From: Bordetella parapertussis
GTDB lineage: Bacteria > Pseudomonadota > Gammaproteobacteria > Burkholderiales > Burkholderiaceae_B
Assembly: GCA_943331855.1 (NCBI GenBank)
Contig: CALQNE010000062.1
Coordinates: 1 to 13,996, forward strand
Reading direction: 5' to 3'
Length of the DNA: 13,996 bases
Both the position numbers and the translations under genes were made by a program. This document shows positions 7,512 through 13,996 of the stretch, piece by piece. The notes under the pieces are model-generated. The model saw only the letters and a list, made by a program, of their open reading frames with translations. It made no database searches and was not told the DNA's origin. The first letter of the stretch is position 1; each line of letters begins with the position of its first letter.

Positions 7512-7616
7512 CTAATGTAGGTGGTTTTGGGTTGCAGCGGCTAGCGCCGTTACGGCCCAAAAGTACCAAGCAAATGTTGTTAATGGGCTGTTTTGCAGCC
7601 CATTTTTTTTGATTGT
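7512..7616 (+). promoter_or_regulatory. rimP leader RNA, probable transcription attenuator
   Basis: The leader has a first hairpin, TTTTGGG (7525-7531) with CCCAAAA (7556-7562), capped by AGCGGC/GCCGTT (7536-7541/7546-7551), and then a strong terminator (7582-7610). The segment ACGGCCCA (7552-7559) can alternatively pair with TGGGCTGT (7584-7591), seven Watson-Crick pairs plus one G-U, which would break both hairpins. That is the layout of an antiterminator. Premature-termination leaders before rimP are known in other proteobacteria; NusA autoregulation is a natural candidate signal but is inference. No riboswitch family is recognised. Confidence 0.55.
7582..7610 (+). terminator. Intrinsic terminator in the rimP leader
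   Basis: AATGGGCTG (7582-7590) and CAGCCCATT (7596-7604) form a perfect 9-bp stem with loop TTTTG, followed by eight T (7603-7610). The U-run ends 6 nt before the rimP ATG, so transcription of the whole operon must pass it. It could also act as the end point of transcripts reading through from rluB. Confidence 0.85.
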
Positions 7617-8114
7617 ATGGCTGATCTCTTTACTCTTACGCAGCAGTCGCTGGCCTCAATGGATATCGAACTTGTCGATGTCGAACGGGCTGCGCTCGGA
7701 TTATTGCGAGTCACAATTGATCGGCCAGACGGTGTACGTGTTGAAGATTGTGAACAGGTCTCACGGCAGCTCTCGCGGGTGTATGAAGTTGAGAATATCG
7801 ACTACCGCAGGCTTGAAGTGGGTTCGCCTGGTGTAGATCGACCGCTCAAGACTGAAGCTGATTTTGTTAGATTCATTGGCGAGCGTGTCGAGGTCAAGCT
7901 CAGGCAGGCGGTTGATGGGCAAAAGGTTTTTTTGGGTGCGTTAGTTGCCGTTGACGCGGCAACTGAAATAGCAGATTCCGTTGACGCAGTTAAGCGCTTC
8001 GGTATCGAGTTTGAGGCAAAAAAGGACGAAGTTCGACGCGTAACGTTCATGTTTTCAGATGTTGAACGCGGCAAGTTAGAACCAGTTCTGGATTTCAAGG
8101 GCATAAAGCGATGA
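7617..8114 (+). CDS. rimP: Ribosome maturation factor RimP
   Basis: RimP is a cytoplasmic assembly factor that binds the 30S subunit and helps S12 incorporation and central pseudoknot formation. The 165 aa start at ATG 7617 with [20 protein letters not shown], matching the family start; an earlier in-frame TTG at 7593 lies inside the terminator stem-loop and is rejected. Conserved segments are [19 protein letters not shown] (29-47), [21 protein letters not shown] (54-74) and the C-terminal VLDFKGIKR. The two expected domains (alpha/beta N-terminal, SH3-like C-terminal) fit the length. No Shine-Dalgarno is visible: the bases before ATG are the terminator U-run plus GATTGT. It overlaps nusA by 4 bp (ATGA). 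Wording is very close to Bordetella RimP, supporting the Alcaligenaceae guess. Confidence 0.96.
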   Translation: MADLFTLTQQSLASMDIELVDVERAALGLLRVTIDRPDGVRVEDCEQVSRQLSRVYEVENIDYRRLEVGSPGVDRPLKTEADFVRFIGERVEVKLRQAVDGQKVFLGALVAVDAATEIADSVDAVKRFGIEFEAKKDEVRRVTFMFSDVERGKLEPVLDFKGIKR

Positions 8115-9589
8115 GTCGCGAAATTCTTCTGTTGGTAGATGCATTGGCACGTGAGAAAAACGTTCCACGTGATGTGGTGTTTGACGCTCTTGAGGGCGCG
8201 CTGGCTTCGGCCATGAAAAAGCGCTTCAAAGAAGACGCAGATATCCGCGTATCGGTTGACCGCACGACTGGCGATCACGAAGGCTACCGCCGTTGGTTGG
8301 TGGTACCTGATGAGGCTGGTCTGCAAGAACCTGATCAGCAAGAAATGCTGTCTGATGCGCAAGAGGTTGTGGCTGATATTGAAGTCGGCGAATACATTGA
8401 AGAAGCGCTCGAACCCCTTGAGTTTGGTCGTATTGGTGCGCAAGCAGCAAAGCAAGCAATCTTGCAACGCATTCGCGACGCTGAGCGCGAACAAATTCTG
8501 GATGATTTCTTGGATCGCGGCGAAACCATTATTTCGGGTTCGATTAAGCGCATGGATAAGGGCGACTTGATCGTCGAAACCGGCAAAATCGAAGCAAGAA
8601 TGCCCCGCAGTGAGATGATTCCCAAAGAAAATCTGCGCGTCGGCGATCGTGTGCGCGCGTGGGTACTGAAAGTTGATCGTACTGCACGTGGTCAACAAGT
8701 GATCCTGTCACGCAGTGCACCTGACTTTATTCGGCAGTTGTTTGAAAATGAAGTGCCCGAAATCGAGCAAGGCTTGCTTGAAATCAAAGGCGCAGCACGG
8801 GATCCAGGCGTACGCGCAAAGATTGCGGTGGTCGCATACGACAAACGCATCGATCCGATTGGTACTTGCGTTGGTATGCGCGGTTCGCGCGTAACCGCCG
8901 TGCGTAACGAACTCGGTGGCGAGCAGGTTGATATCGTGTTGTGGTCTGAAGACCCAGCTGAATTTGTGATTGGTGCCTTGGCACCTGCTAACGTTGAATC
9001 CATTGTCGTTGACGAAGATCGTCATGCGATGGATGTTGTCGTTGATGAAGAGAACCTCCCGAAAGCGATTGGCTCAAAAGGCCAGAATGTTCGTTTGGCC
9101 TCTGAATTGACCGGTTGGCAAATCAACATCATGACGCCTGAAGAGAGTCAAAATCGTCAAGAACAAGAGCGTTCACAATTACGTTCGACTTTCATGAGTC
9201 GCTTGGATGTTGATGAAGAGGTCGCTGATATTTTGATTGACGAGGGCTTTACCGGCCTCGAAGAGATTGCTTACGTCCCGATGCAAGAATTGCTAGAGAT
9301 CGAGTCGTTCGATGAAGAAACGATTCAAGCCCTGCGTACGCGTGCACGTAATGCGTTGTTGACCGAAGCGATTGCGCAAGAAGAACGTGTTGAAACAGCG
9401 CAAGACCTCGTCACGCTTGAGGGCATGACGCCAGAGTTGCTCAGTAAGTTAGCTTCAGGCGGCATCAACACCCGCGACGACCTTGCTGAACTTGCGACCG
9501 ATGAACTCGTTGAGATGGTTGGCCTCGATGAGGCAGCAGCAAGCGAGTTGATCATGGCTGCACGTGCCCATTGGTTCGAAGAGCAGTAA
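8111..9589 (+). CDS. nusA: Transcription termination/antitermination factor NusA
   Basis: NusA binds RNA polymerase and nascent RNA, promotes pausing and intrinsic termination, and joins rRNA antitermination complexes. The 492 aa match E. coli length (495). Parts in order: N-terminal polymerase-binding domain (1-130), S1 domain (about 136-200), KH1 with [10 protein letters not shown] (251-260), KH2 with [12 protein letters not shown] (319-330), and two helix-hairpin-helix acidic repeats (about 365-425 and 430-490), the latter ending [19 protein letters not shown]. The two acidic repeats are the proteobacterial form, in which the tail contacts alpha-CTD or N-type factors. ATG 8111 overlaps the rimP stop and AAGGG (8097-8101) precedes it. 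The upstream attenuator-like leader would place NusA under its own termination activity, a plausible feedback loop (inference). Confidence 0.97.
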   Translation: MSREILLLVDALAREKNVPRDVVFDALEGALASAMKKRFKEDADIRVSVDRTTGDHEGYRRWLVVPDEAGLQEPDQQEMLSDAQEVVADIEVGEYIEEALEPLEFGRIGAQAAKQAILQRIRDAEREQILDDFLDRGETIISGSIKRMDKGDLIVETGKIEARMPRSEMIPKENLRVGDRVRAWVLKVDRTARGQQVILSRSAPDFIRQLFENEVPEIEQGLLEIKGAARDPGVRAKIAVVAYDKRIDPIGTCVGMRGSRVTAVRNELGGEQVDIVLWSEDPAEFVIGALAPANVESIVVDEDRHAMDVVVDEENLPKAIGSKGQNVRLASELTGWQINIMTPEESQNRQEQERSQLRSTFMSRLDVDEEVADILIDEGFTGLEEIAYVPMQELLEIESFDEETIQALRTRARNALLTEAIAQEERVETAQDLVTLEGMTPELLSKLASGGINTRDDLAELATDELVEMVGLDEAAASELIMAARAHWFEEQ

Positions 9590-9613
9590 AAGAATGTTGG
9601 TATGAAGAGCAGT
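9571..9613 (+). repeat. 17-bp imperfect direct repeat at the nusA 3' end
   Basis: TTGGTTCGAAGAGCAGT (9571-9587, last nusA codons) recurs as TTGGTATGAAGAGCAGT (9597-9613) in the spacer, 15 of 17 bases equal, 26 bp apart. It looks like an old small tandem duplication of the nusA end and explains part of the 86-bp nusA-infB gap. Confidence 0.7.
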
Positions 9614-9675
9614 CATGATGTGGTCGCTGTCTTCGCTTGAAGTTGTAACGCTGTAAAAAGGTAAGAGAGAGCCTA

Positions 9676-12645
9676 ATGTCGAGTATTACAGTCGCCCAGT
9701 TCGCCATTGAACTGAAAATGCCGTCCAACGTGTTGTTAGAACAACTGCGTGAAGCAGGGGTGAACCTAACTTCTGTGGACGCTAGCGTCACTGAAAGTGA
9801 CAAGGCTAAATTGCTCGAGTCGCTGCGTCGTTCACACGGTGCAACCGAAGGCACCAAAATCACGCTAACGCGTCGTAAAACATCAGAGATTCGTCAGGCT
9901 GACGGTGCAGGCCGTTCGCGCACGATTCAAGTTGAGGTTCGTAAAAAACGTACTTTTGTTAAACGCGATGCTGCCGAAACTGGCGATGCACCTACTCCAG
10001 AAGTCGATGCCCAAGCGCCCGCTGCAACCCCGGTTGTTGCCGCTCCCGCTGCTGTAATCGATCAGACCCCTGCTGAACAGCCGTCAAACGTTGCGCCCGA
10101 CCAAAATGTCGAGACGCCAAAGGCTGCTGCACCTTCACAAACGGCAGCGCCTGATATCGAAAGCGTCTCAACGCAATCCGATACAAGCGCTCAGGATGAG
10201 AGCACAGCTGTTTCCAGCACATCAGATATTGAGCCGGACGATACGCCGCCTCCTGCTGTTGAAAAGGCGCCCGAGGCGCCCATCATTGACAAGCCTGCTT
10301 CAGAGTGGCCTGCTCCGATCTCGACGACTTTGCCCTCAGAAACGCAAAGCCCTGAGCCAGCGCCTGCCCCAGTTGACGAAAGCGTAGCTGCAACTGCGGC
10401 CAGTGCGGCTGCTGAGCCTGCAGTCGATTCGACCACACCCAAGGTTTTCAAACCCATCCGTGGTCGCGCAGTGGCGCCGGTGCATGTGGGTGTAGACGGT
10501 GCCGTGCGCGATGAGGCACGGCGTGCTTCTGAAGCAGAGGCTGCCGCGTTGCGCGATATGCTCAACCGGCCGCGTAAAGTGGTCAAACCACCTGAGCCAG
10601 ATGCTGCTGCCTTGTCAGGCACATTGCATAAGCCAGCTGGTGCACCTGTTAAGGGTGCCAAAAAAGAGGGTACCGACGCAGCCGGTAAAAAGGTTCTTAA
10701 GTCAGGCCAAATTGCTTCAACTTGGTCCGATGATGCCTCGCGTAAAAAACCAACTGAAAAGCGTGACGCACCTGCCGCGCCTGGCCGTGATGGATGGCGT
10801 GCTGGCGGCAAGAGTAAATCGAGTGGTAGAAAAGGTCGCGGCGCGAATAACCAAACGCAAGAGCAGCGCGAACCAGTACCCGTCGAATTTATCGCACGTG
10901 AAATCCATGTGCCCGAAACCATCAGCGTGGCTGATCTGGCGCACAAAATGTCTGTCAAGGCAGGCGAGGTTATTAAGCATTTGATGCAACTTGGCCAGAT
11001 GGTCACCATTAACCAAGTGCTGGATCAAGAAACCGCCATGATTGTGGTGCAAGAGCTTGGTCACACTGCGATTGCAGCCAAACTCGATGATCCCGAGGCA
11101 TTCTTGGATGAAGACGCGCCTCATACAGACGTTGTCTTGTTACCTCGCGCTCCGGTGGTGACCGTGATGGGTCACGTCGATCACGGAAAGACTTCATTGC
11201 TAGACTATATTCGTCGCGCAAAAGTGGCTTCTGGTGAAGCGGGTGGGATTACTCAGCACATCGGTGCATACCACGTGCAAACCGAACGCGGCATGGTGAC
11301 CTTCTTGGATACCCCAGGCCATGAGGCCTTTACCGCGATGCGTGCGCGCGGTGCCAAGGCAACCGATATTGTGATTTTGGTGGTTGCGGCCGATGACGGT
11401 GTGATGCCTCAAACAAAAGAAGCCATCCATCACGCCAAGGCTGCTGGTGTGCCACTGGTCGTTGCGGTCAATAAGATCGATAAGCCAGAAGCGAACCCTG
11501 AACGCGTCAAGCAAGAGCTCGTCGTTGAACAGGTTGTGCCTGAAGAGTATGGTGGTGATGTGCCGTTTATTTCGGTGTCTGCCAAAACCGGTCAGGGCAT
11601 TGATGATTTGCTAGAAAATGTGCTGTTGCAAGCTGAAGTGCTTGAATTAAAAGCTGCAGTAGATGCGCCTGCTAAAGGCCTTGTGATTGAGGCTCGCTTA
11701 GATAAAGGCCGTGGCCCAGTTGCAACGATCTTGGTTCAAAGCGGCACGCTCAAACGAGGCGACGTTGTCTTGGCTGGCTCAAGTTATGGCCGCGTGCGCG
11801 CCATGCTCGATGAAAACGGTAAACCAATTCAATCGGCGGGTCCTTCGATGCCTGTTGAGATTCAAGGTCTAACTGAAGTGCCTGTCGCGGGTGACGAACT
11901 CATGTCCCTAGCCGACGAGCGACGCGCGCGTGAAATTGCGCTGTTTCGTCAAGGTAAGTTCCGTGACGTCAAATTGGCACGCCAACAAGCAGCCAAGCTT
12001 GAGTCGATGTTTGAAAATGCCACTGAAGGTTCGCAGAACCTGTCACTTATCGTTAAGACCGATGTGCAAGGTTCGCAAGAAGCGCTTGTTAACTCGTTGG
12101 TCAAACTGTCTACCGACGAAATCCGCGTGCAAGTTGTTCACGCGGCCGTTGGCGGTATCTCAGAAAGCGATGTCAACTTGGCAATTGCTTCGGGCGCAGT
12201 GATCATTGGCTTTAACGTGCGTGCCGATGCCAGTACGAAAAAGTTGGCCGAATCAAATGGCGTTGATCTGCGTTATTACAATATTATTTATGATGCGGTC
12301 GATGAAATTAAGCTTGCGATGTCCGGCATGCTTTCGCCTGAAAAACGCGAAGAGGTCATCGGACTAGTCGATATTCGCGAGGTCTATACGATTTCACGTA
12401 TCGGAACCGTTGCTGGATGTATGGTGGTGGACGGCGTTGTTCGCCGCGATTCACAAGTACGTTTGCTGCGTAATAACGTTGTGCATTGGTCGGGCTGGCT
12501 TGATTCATTGCGTCGCTTTAAAGACGATGCCAAAGAGGTTAAGTCAGGTTTTGATTGCGGGATTACCTTGCGTGGCAACAACGACCTTCAGGTCGGTGAC
12601 CAGCTCGAGATCTTTGAAATCAAAGAAGTGGCTCGTTCACTCTGA
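9676..12645 (+). CDS. infB: Translation initiation factor IF-2
   Basis: IF2 is the GTPase that brings fMet-tRNA to the 30S P site and drives 70S joining. The 989 aa contain an IF2_N domain (about 1-52, [19 protein letters not shown]), a conserved basic block (about 60-95), a long Ala/Pro/Glu-rich linker (about 96-395), a second IF2_N-like domain (about 403-465), and the G domain with G1 GHVDHGKT (499-506), G3 DTPGH (545-549), G4 NKID (599-602) and G5 SAK (635-637). Domains II-IV follow, with the fMet-tRNA-binding end near [10 protein letters not shown] to the C-terminus. ATG 9676 is preceded by AGAGAG (9664-9669). It is longer than E. coli IF2 (890 aa) because of the linker. The 86-bp gap before it holds the nusA-end duplication and no terminator. 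Confidence 0.98.
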   Translation: MSSITVAQFAIELKMPSNVLLEQLREAGVNLTSVDASVTESDKAKLLESLRRSHGATEGTKITLTRRKTSEIRQADGAGRSRTIQVEVRKKRTFVKRDAAETGDAPTPEVDAQAPAATPVVAAPAAVIDQTPAEQPSNVAPDQNVETPKAAAPSQTAAPDIESVSTQSDTSAQDESTAVSSTSDIEPDDTPPPAVEKAPEAPIIDKPASEWPAPISTTLPSETQSPEPAPAPVDESVAATAASAAAEPAVDSTTPKVFKPIRGRAVAPVHVGVDGAVRDEARRASEAEAAALRDMLNRPRKVVKPPEPDAAALSGTLHKPAGAPVKGAKKEGTDAAGKKVLKSGQIASTWSDDASRKKPTEKRDAPAAPGRDGWRAGGKSKSSGRKGRGANNQTQEQREPVPVEFIAREIHVPETISVADLAHKMSVKAGEVIKHLMQLGQMVTINQVLDQETAMIVVQELGHTAIAAKLDDPEAFLDEDAPHTDVVLLPRAPVVTVMGHVDHGKTSLLDYIRRAKVASGEAGGITQHIGAYHVQTERGMVTFLDTPGHEAFTAMRARGAKATDIVILVVAADDGVMPQTKEAIHHAKAAGVPLVVAVNKIDKPEANPERVKQELVVEQVVPEEYGGDVPFISVSAKTGQGIDDLLENVLLQAEVLELKAAVDAPAKGLVIEARLDKGRGPVATILVQSGTLKRGDVVLAGSSYGRVRAMLDENGKPIQSAGPSMPVEIQGLTEVPVAGDELMSLADERRAREIALFRQGKFRDVKLARQQAAKLESMFENATEGSQNLSLIVKTDVQGSQEALVNSLVKLSTDEIRVQVVHAAVGGISESDVNLAIASGAVIIGFNVRADASTKKLAESNGVDLRYYNIIYDAVDEIKLAMSGMLSPEKREEVIGLVDIREVYTISRIGTVAGCMVVDGVVRRDSQVRLLRNNVVHWSGWLDSLRRFKDDAKEVKSGFDCGITLRGNNDLQVGDQLEIFEIKEVARSL

Positions 12646-12653
12646 TAGCCTGA

Positions 12654-13055
12654 ATGACGCGTCATAAACAAAAAACTGCGCCGGGTCGTAACTTAAGACT
12701 CGCTGATCAGATCCAAAAAGATCTGGCCATTATTATTCAGCGCGAAATTGATATGAGTCGTGCAGGGTTAATTACCCTGTCGGGTATTGAGTTGACCGCT
12801 GATTATGCGCACGCAAAGGTATATTTCACGGTGCTTGGTGCCGAGCCAGAAGTGGCGGCCAAACTGCTGAACGAAAAAGCAGGTTGGTTTTATTCACAGT
12901 TGTACAAATTACTGCATATTCATACTGTTCCGAACTTGCGATTTTTTCATGACCCCCAGCTAAAACGCGGCATTGCGATGTCGGCGTTGATTGATCAGGC
13001 AAACTTGCCAGGTCAGTATGCGGGCGTTCCCGACGAGCCCGAAGACCGGCCGTAA
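12654..13055 (+). CDS. rbfA: 30S ribosome-binding factor RbfA
   Basis: RbfA is a small type II KH-fold protein that binds late 30S precursors near the 16S rRNA 5' helix and is needed for processing and cold growth. The 133 aa begin at ATG 12654, 8 bp after the infB stop, with little visible Shine-Dalgarno, so translational coupling to infB is likely. Recognisable segments are [18 protein letters not shown] (15-32), [21 protein letters not shown] and the [15 protein letters not shown] region (about 92-106). Length and position in rimP-nusA-infB-rbfA-truB agree with the family. Confidence 0.95.
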   Translation: MTRHKQKTAPGRNLRLADQIQKDLAIIIQREIDMSRAGLITLSGIELTADYAHAKVYFTVLGAEPEVAAKLLNEKAGWFYSQLYKLLHIHTVPNLRFFHDPQLKRGIAMSALIDQANLPGQYAGVPDEPEDRP

Positions 13056-13085
13056 GGCTATCGTCTCAATCTGGAATTCGATACG

Positions 13086-13901
13086 ATGGCTAAACGACAC
13101 GGGCGTGTGCTCGATGGAGTCTTGTTGCTAGATAAACCGGTTGGTTTGTCGAGCAACCATGCCTTGCAACGTGCAAAACGTGCCTTGGATGCTCAGAAGG
13201 CGGGGCACACCGGTACGCTAGATCCCTTTGCGACGGGTTTGTTAGTTTGTTGTATGGGTCGGGCAACCAAGATTTCGGGTGCGATGCTCAGCGCTGATAA
13301 AGGTTATCGGGCGACCATCGCATTTGGGCAAGAGACAGACTCAGGCGATTTGACTGGTGTAGTGGTCAATCAGGCTGAGCCGGGGTTTACCGGCGTCACC
13401 CAAGACGCGTTAAGCGCAGTTTTGCAGACGTTTCTGGGTACGCAGATGCAAATCCCACCCATGATTTCTGCGTTGAAGCGCGATGGGAAGCCGTTGTACG
13501 AATATGCTCGACAGGGGATCGTACTTGAGCGCGAACCCCGCGAAATCACAATTCGTCATATGGATCTGCTAGCATTCTCGCCGCTGTCGGCTGAGATTCA
13601 GGTTCAGTGTACGAAGGGAACCTATATTCGTACCCTGGCTCAAGATATTGGCCGAGCACTTGGTTGTTATGCGCATTTGTCTGCGCTAAGACGAACGCAG
13701 GTTGGTCCGTTTCTACTTGAACAAGCAGTTGAACTTGAAGCTTTGCAAGCGATGACGAATCCCGAATCGCAGTTGATTGCCATGAGTGATTTACCTGCTG
13801 GACTTGTTCCGGCAGCCAAAACCGCAGTTTCGCCGAGCGTAGTGATGCCCGGTTCTATTCACGAATTACCGGCAGGCATTGAGCCTGTGCAGGCTCATTA
13901 A
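13086..13901 (+). CDS. truB: tRNA pseudouridine-55 synthase
   Basis: TruB makes pseudouridine 55 in the T loop of nearly all elongator tRNAs and also acts as a tRNA folding chaperone. The 271 aa start with MAKRHGRVLDGVLLLDKPVG, motif I of the family. The catalytic Asp46 lies in GHTGTLDPFATGLL (40-53), followed by the GYRATIAFGQETDSGD segment, PPMISALKRDGKPLYEYAR and CTKGTYIRTLAQDIG (about 179-193). The C-terminal PUA-like part is short compared with E. coli TruB (314 aa), usual for the Bordetella relatives. It lies 30 bp after rbfA. No strong ribosome-binding site is seen. Confidence 0.96.
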   Translation: MAKRHGRVLDGVLLLDKPVGLSSNHALQRAKRALDAQKAGHTGTLDPFATGLLVCCMGRATKISGAMLSADKGYRATIAFGQETDSGDLTGVVVNQAEPGFTGVTQDALSAVLQTFLGTQMQIPPMISALKRDGKPLYEYARQGIVLEREPREITIRHMDLLAFSPLSAEIQVQCTKGTYIRTLAQDIGRALGCYAHLSALRRTQVGPFLLEQAVELEALQAMTNPESQLIAMSDLPAGLVPAAKTAVSPSVVMPGSIHELPAGIEPVQAH

Positions 13902-13910
13902 AGGATTTGT

Positions 13911-13996
13911 ATGTCACGCGCATTGCGTAACGTTGCCATCATCGCCCACGTTGACCACGGCAAAACAACATTGGTTGACCAACTTCTGCGTCAATC
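13911..13996 (+). CDS. typA: TypA/BipA ribosome-associated GTPase, N-terminal fragment
   Basis: The first 28 codons are present and the gene runs off the window end. [18 protein letters not shown], then [10 protein letters not shown], matches the TypA/BipA start (E. coli: [22 protein letters not shown]), with the G1 P-loop at residues 12-19. LepA and EF-G start differently around this motif. BipA is a translational GTPase acting in 50S assembly, low-temperature growth and stress. AAAGGA (13900-13905) overlaps the truB stop and sits 5 nt before ATG, so the gene is probably cotranscribed with truB. Confidence 0.92.
   Translation, partial: MSRALRNVAIIAHVDHGKTTLVDQLLRQ

Noticed and set aside
7514..7519. 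ATG-TAG start-stop minimal element at the leader start
   Set aside because: It would lie at the very 5' end of the predicted transcript with no room for ribosome binding.
7593..7616. Upstream TTG start for rimP
   Set aside because: It lies within the terminator hairpin and would add eight residues not seen at the family N-terminus; ATG 7617 gives the standard MADLF start.
7802..8698. 298-codon open frame on the - strand
   Set aside because: Antisense to the conserved rimP-nusA junction; no family resemblance.
10191..11009. 272-codon open frame on the - strand
   Set aside because: Antisense to the low-complexity IF2 linker, which lacks stop codons by composition.

Overview
The window reads as ordinary chromosome from a betaproteobacterium of the order Burkholderiales, most likely the family Alcaligenaceae. 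The proteins RimP, NusA and IF2 read closely like Bordetella/Achromobacter-type sequences from memory, but the base composition looks only moderately G+C-rich (judged by eye, not computed). I cannot name the genus. No mobile element, CRISPR array, phage gene or toxin system is visible.

Region 1 (1-4005, + strand) is a small catabolic cluster. It holds the 3' end of a CaiB/BaiF-family CoA-transferase/racemase gene, a double-domain acyl-CoA dehydrogenase (774 aa), a crotonase-family enoyl-CoA hydratase/isomerase, and a short CobW/G3E-like protein with a degenerate P-loop. Together these suggest beta-oxidation of some unusual (methyl-branched, dicarboxylic or alicyclic) acyl-CoA. The dehydrogenase is a fusion in which each half appears to lack what the other half supplies.

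Region 2 (4006-4634) has no convincing protein gene. It contains a candidate + strand promoter, several mutually exclusive RNA pairings and a possible three-way junction. On the - strand it carries an initiator tRNA-fMet with a clear intrinsic terminator.

Region 3 (4635-7432, + strand) is scpB followed by rluB, overlapping by 4 bp. ScpB has an acidic tail that includes a 15-bp tandem repeat. RluB has a Gly/Arg/Pro-rich basic tail of more than 200 residues.

Region 4 (7433-13996, + strand) is the transcription/translation operon rimP-nusA-infB-rbfA-truB, then the start of typA (bipA). A candidate promoter and a leader of about 100 nt precede it. The leader ends in a strong intrinsic terminator only 6 nt before the rimP start codon and contains a possible antiterminator pairing, so it looks like a transcription attenuator. 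The operon couples elongation control (NusA), initiation (IF2) and 30S/tRNA maturation (RimP, RbfA, TruB).

The items most worth a second look are the fused dehydrogenase, the degenerate G3E protein, the rimP leader, and the unexplained 4006-4440 gap. Nothing here amounts to an obvious new defence or mobile system.
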